The notes beneath the pieces are model-generated. The model saw nothing but the letters and a program-made list of their open reading frames with translations, was not told the DNA's origin and did not search any database. A stretch of DNA of 64,000 bases from Variovorax sp. RA8 (GTDB lineage: Bacteria; Pseudomonadota; Gammaproteobacteria; Burkholderiales; Burkholderiaceae_C), in assembly GCF_901827175.1 (NCBI RefSeq), contig NZ_LR594662.1, positions 4,216,001-4,280,000 on the forward strand, written 5' to 3'. Shown one piece after another: positions 60,989-64,000 of the stretch. Position 1 is the first letter of the stretch; every line of letters begins with the position of its first letter. A program made the position numbers and the translations under genes.

Positions 60989-62434
60989 ATGGCCATGACA
61001 CGATTCGTAGACCGCTTCGGCCTCTGGAGCGACGACCAATTGAAGCAGGCGCACGAGCTGGTCCGCCGCATCGACGCCGGCGAGTTCGATGTCGTGCGCT
61101 TCGCGTGGCCCGACCAGCACGGGCTGCTGCGCGGCAAGACCCTGGTCGCGAGCGAGGCCCGCGCGGCGCTGTGGGAAGGCGTGAACCTGACCTCCACCCT
61201 GTTGGCCAAGGACACCTCGCACAAGACGGTATTCCCGGTTTTCGCGGCGGGCGGCGGCTTCGACATCGAGGGCTTCCAGGGCGGAGCGGACTTCACCATC
61301 GTCGCCGATCCGTCCACTTTCAAGGTGCTGCCCTGGACGCCGCGCACCGCCTGGGTGCTGTGCGACGCCTACATGGGCGACGGCAGGCCATGCCCCTATG
61401 CGACGCGGCAAATCCTGCAGCGGGCCCTGCGGCAGCTCGACGCCATGGGGCTGGACTTCATCGCCGGGCTCGAGGTGGAGTTCCATGTCTTCAAGCTGGA
61501 CGACGAGCGCATGGGCCTGGCCGATTCGGGCCAGCCCGGCGAGCCGCCGCGCGTTTCGTTGCTGTCCCATGGGCACCAGTACCTGACCGAGCTGCGCTAC
61601 GACCGCGTCGATTCGGTGATGGAGCTGCTGCGCTCGCAGCTGATCGCGCTCGGCCTGCCGCTGCGCTCGCTGGAGATCGAGTTCGGCCCGAGCCAGTTCG
61701 AGCTCACCTTCGGCCCCACGGCCGGCCTGCTGCCGGCCGACACGATGGTGCTGCTGCGCAGCGCGATCAAGCAGATCTGCCAGCGCCAGGGCTACCACGC
61801 CACCTTCATGTGCCGCCCGCGCATCCCCCACGTGATGTCCTCCGGCTGGCACCTGCACCAGTCGCTGCGCCGCAAGAGCGACGGCGTCAATGCCTTCATG
61901 CCGGAAGCGGCCGGCCAGGACCTGAGCGATCTGGGACTGCACTACCTGGGCGGCCTCAAGGAGCACGCCTGCGGTGCCGCGGCGCTGGCGAGCCCGACGA
62001 TCAACGGCTACCGCCGCTACCGTCCCTTCTCGCTCGCACCCGACCGGGCGATCTGGGCACGCGACAACCGCGGCGCGATGCTGCGCGTGCTCGGTGGACC
62101 GGGCCAGAGCGCGACGCGCATCGAGAACCGCGTCGGCGAGCCGACGGCCAATCCCTATCTGTATCTTGCGTCGCAACTGTTCTCCGGCCTGGACGGAATG
62201 CGCAGGAAGACCGATCCCGGACCGTCCGCTGACGCGCCCTACGAGACACCCGCCGAGCAATTGCCCCGTTCGCTCGACGAAGCGCTGGCCTGCCTGCGCG
62301 ACGACGCGATGCTGAACGAACAGATGGGCAAGTCCTTCATCGACTATCTCTGCCATATCAAACAAGCGGAGATCGCCCGCTTCAACCTCGAGGTCAGCGA
62401 GTGGGAACACCGCGAGTACTTCGACATGTTCTAG
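60989..62434 (+). CDS. Glutamine synthetase-like gamma-glutamyl ligase
   Basis: 481 residues of the GlnA superfamily. The metal and ATP-site residues are kept: GLEVEFHVF, EIEFGPSQFELTFGP, SSGWHLHQSL, RDNRGAMLRVLGG and RIENRVGEPTANPYLYLA. The adenylylation-site region of true GlnA is not seen. Relatives such as aniline-cluster AtdA1/TdnQ condense glutamate with an amine. Lying between a Rieske oxygenase and its ferredoxin, it probably gamma-glutamylates an amine substrate or intermediate. It starts 6 bp after the oxygenase stop. Confidence 0.88.
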   Translation: MAMTRFVDRFGLWSDDQLKQAHELVRRIDAGEFDVVRFAWPDQHGLLRGKTLVASEARAALWEGVNLTSTLLAKDTSHKTVFPVFAAGGGFDIEGFQGGADFTIVADPSTFKVLPWTPRTAWVLCDAYMGDGRPCPYATRQILQRALRQLDAMGLDFIAGLEVEFHVFKLDDERMGLADSGQPGEPPRVSLLSHGHQYLTELRYDRVDSVMELLRSQLIALGLPLRSLEIEFGPSQFELTFGPTAGLLPADTMVLLRSAIKQICQRQGYHATFMCRPRIPHVMSSGWHLHQSLRRKSDGVNAFMPEAAGQDLSDLGLHYLGGLKEHACGAAALASPTINGYRRYRPFSLAPDRAIWARDNRGAMLRVLGGPGQSATRIENRVGEPTANPYLYLASQLFSGLDGMRRKTDPGPSADAPYETPAEQLPRSLDEALACLRDDAMLNEQMGKSFIDYLCHIKQAEIARFNLEVSEWEHREYFDMF

Positions 62435-62441
62435 GCCAGTC

Positions 62442-62765
62442 ATGCCCACGATCAACTACATCCTCAAGGACGGCGCGATCCGCAGCGTCGACGCCGAGGC
62501 GGGCTCCAGCGTCATGGAGAACGCCATCCGCGCCAACGTCCGGGGCATCGACGCCGAGTGCGGCGGCTCCTGCTCCTGCGCGACATGCCATGTCTACGTC
62601 GACGAGGCCTTCGTCGACCGCTTCCCGGCCCCGGATGAGATGGAAAACGAGCTGCTGGACGGCGTTGCATCCGAGCGCCTGCCCACCAGCCGCTTGAGCT
62701 GCCAGCTCTCGATGACACCCGCGCTGGATGGCCTGACCGTGCGAGTGCCGGAAACGCAAAGCTGA
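62442..62765 (+). CDS. [2Fe-2S] ferredoxin, adrenodoxin type
   Basis: 107 residues. Cluster ligands are Cys40, Cys46, Cys49 and Cys87 (CGGSCSCATCHVYVDE, then LSCQL), the C-x5-C-x2-C spacing of adrenodoxin/putidaredoxin-type ferredoxins. It carries electrons from the reductase encoded next to the Rieske oxygenase. Its stop overlaps the next start (TGATG). Confidence 0.93.
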   Translation: MPTINYILKDGAIRSVDAEAGSSVMENAIRANVRGIDAECGGSCSCATCHVYVDEAFVDRFPAPDEMENELLDGVASERLPTSRLSCQLSMTPALDGLTVRVPETQS

Positions 62766-64000
62766 TGTCGGCCGCCCCTGCCCTCGTGATCGTCGGCGCC
62801 TCCTACGCGGGCGTGCAGATCGCCGCCACCGCACGCGAACTCGGCTTCGCGGAGCGGATCGTGATCGTCGGAGACGAGATGCACGCGCCCTACCAGCGTC
62901 CGCCCCTCTCCAAGGGTCTCCTGACCGGCAAGACCAGCGTCGACAAGCTCGCCCTGCGCGGCCCGGACTTCTATGCGACCCAGGACATCGAGCTCCTGCT
63001 CGGCCGCCGTGCGCAGGCCCTGGACATCGCTGCGCGCAAGGTGACGCTGGACGACGGGGCGACGCTCGGCTACGGTTGGCTGGCCCTGGCCACCGGCGCG
63101 CGCTGCAGGCCGTTGCCGCTTCCAGGCGCGAAGGCGCAAGGCGTCTTCGACCTGCGCACGCTGGACGACGCGCTGCGGATCGCGGGCGCGGCAGACCAAG
63201 CGCAGCGCGCCTGCGTGATCGGCGGCGGCTTCATCGGCCTCGAAGTGGCCTCCGCGCTGTGCTCGCGAGGTGTTTCGGTCACGGTGATCGAGGCGCAGCC
63301 GCATCTTCTGACGCGCACCTTCCCGCCGACGATGTCGGCCTATGTGGAAAGCGCGCACCGCGGCCGCGGCATCGAGCTCCTCACCGGCCGTGGCGTGCGC
63401 GCGCTCCACGGCAGCCAGGGGCGCGTCGAAGCGGTCGAGATCGACGACGGCAGCCGCATCGAGTGCGATCTGGTCGTGCTCGGCATCGGCGTGGTACCGA
63501 ATGCGGAACTCGCGCAGCAGGCCGGCATCGCGACCGACAACGGCATCGTGGTCGATGCATTGGGGCGCAGCGCCGCACCGCACGTGCTGGCAGCGGGAGA
63601 CGTCGCCAACATGGCGCTCGCACCGGTGCCCGGCGGCCCGGCCCGGATGCGTCTCGAGTCCGTCCAGGCGGCCAACGACGGCGCGAAGGCCGTGGCCTCG
63701 CTGCTCGTCGGCCGGCCCCAGCCGTGCACGGCCGTGCCCTGGTTCTGGAGCGACCAGTTCGACCTGAAGTTCCAGATGGCCGGCCTGCCGATGCATGGGG
63801 ACGAAGCCGTGCTGCGCGGCACCACGAGTGCCGATCGGTTCAGCGTGTTCTATCTGCGCGGCGGCACGCTGGTCGCTGCTCATTCGGTCAACAGGCCCGC
63901 CGAGCACATGCTGAGCCGCAAGCTGATTGCCGCGGGCGCGCGATTCACCGCCGCACAGCTCGCCGACGAATCCTTCGACCTCAAGGCGGCCCCTGTCCCG
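62765..64000 (+). CDS. FAD-dependent ferredoxin reductase, partial (runs off the window)
   Basis: The frame is open from the ATG at 62765 to the window end, so about 412 residues are seen and only the C-terminus is missing. FAD binding is at VIVGASYAGVQIAATA, the NAD site is at ACVIGGGFIGLEVASAL, and the second FAD motif is HVLAAGDVANM. The C-terminal domain typical of putidaredoxin/rhodocoxin reductases is present (VPWFWSDQFDLKFQMAG). It supplies electrons to the upstream ferredoxin. Confidence 0.92.
   Translation, partial: MSAAPALVIVGASYAGVQIAATARELGFAERIVIVGDEMHAPYQRPPLSKGLLTGKTSVDKLALRGPDFYATQDIELLLGRRAQALDIAARKVTLDDGATLGYGWLALATGARCRPLPLPGAKAQGVFDLRTLDDALRIAGAADQAQRACVIGGGFIGLEVASALCSRGVSVTVIEAQPHLLTRTFPPTMSAYVESAHRGRGIELLTGRGVRALHGSQGRVEAVEIDDGSRIECDLVVLGIGVVPNAELAQQAGIATDNGIVVDALGRSAAPHVLAAGDVANMALAPVPGGPARMRLESVQAANDGAKAVASLLVGRPQPCTAVPWFWSDQFDLKFQMAGLPMHGDEAVLRGTTSADRFSVFYLRGGTLVAAHSVNRPAEHMLSRKLIAAGARFTAAQLADESFDLKAAPVP

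Noticed and set aside
1..64000. CRISPR arrays, rRNA and tRNA genes
   Set aside because: No regularly spaced repeats, no rRNA signature stretches and no convincing cloverleaf were noticed by eye.

Overview
The window is GC-rich, has short gene gaps and carries families typical of Burkholderiales. These include Bug/TctC-type orphan solute receptors, a one-chain indolepyruvate:ferredoxin oxidoreductase, FCD-type GntR regulators and Rieske oxygenase clusters. A Comamonadaceae member such as Variovorax is my best guess, inferred from gene content only.

Layout. Positions 1-4.8 kb hold the end of a LuxR/NarL response regulator, a GAF-PAS-GGDEF-EAL protein and a degenerate-EAL/HDOD protein, so this is a signalling and cyclic-di-GMP corner. 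An intact 1.23-kb IS3-family element (4948-6174) sits next to what may be a LysR scrap. From 6.4 to 12.4 kb lie indolepyruvate:ferredoxin oxidoreductase, a GntR/FCD regulator, an AraC regulator and a small cupin. From 12.8 to 21.8 kb there is an oligopeptide-type ABC operon (receptor, M14-type zinc deacylase, two permeases, two ATPases), with a LuxR-type solo regulator downstream and a divergent AraC regulator upstream.

The centrepiece (21.9-45.4 kb) is a type III secretion locus. A long minus-strand operon reads sctV-S-C-D-(F?)-I-J-K-L-N-O-T-U and ends in a 9-kb gene for a 3014-residue protein. A divergent plus-strand pair, sctQ-sctR, starts 0.3 kb from sctV. Three points stand out. SctU has no NPTH autocleavage motif (HSAR sits in its place). 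sctR is separated from sctS. No translocator, gatekeeper, needle-length or chaperone gene is recognisable inside the locus. A 188-bp nested inverted repeat separates sctU from the giant gene, and a perfect GTGA-N6-TCAC dyad lies in the sctV/sctQ promoter region.

From 45.8 to 64 kb the window is a set of small catabolic modules, each with its own regulator: a TetR module (quinone-type oxidoreductase, alpha/beta hydrolase, MFS exporter); a GntR module (oxidoreductase, AA_synth-family protein, Bug receptor, FAH-family hydrolase, VOC protein, divergent FMN reductase); a LysR module (Bug receptor, DUF3604 protein); and a GntR module with a Rieske oxygenase, a glutamine-synthetase-like ligase, a [2Fe-2S] ferredoxin and a FAD ferredoxin reductase that runs off the end. 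The last module looks like a complete three-component oxygenase coupled to gamma-glutamylation of an amine. Palindromes near the regulator genes suggest local operators for three of these modules.

No rRNA, tRNA or CRISPR array was recognised.
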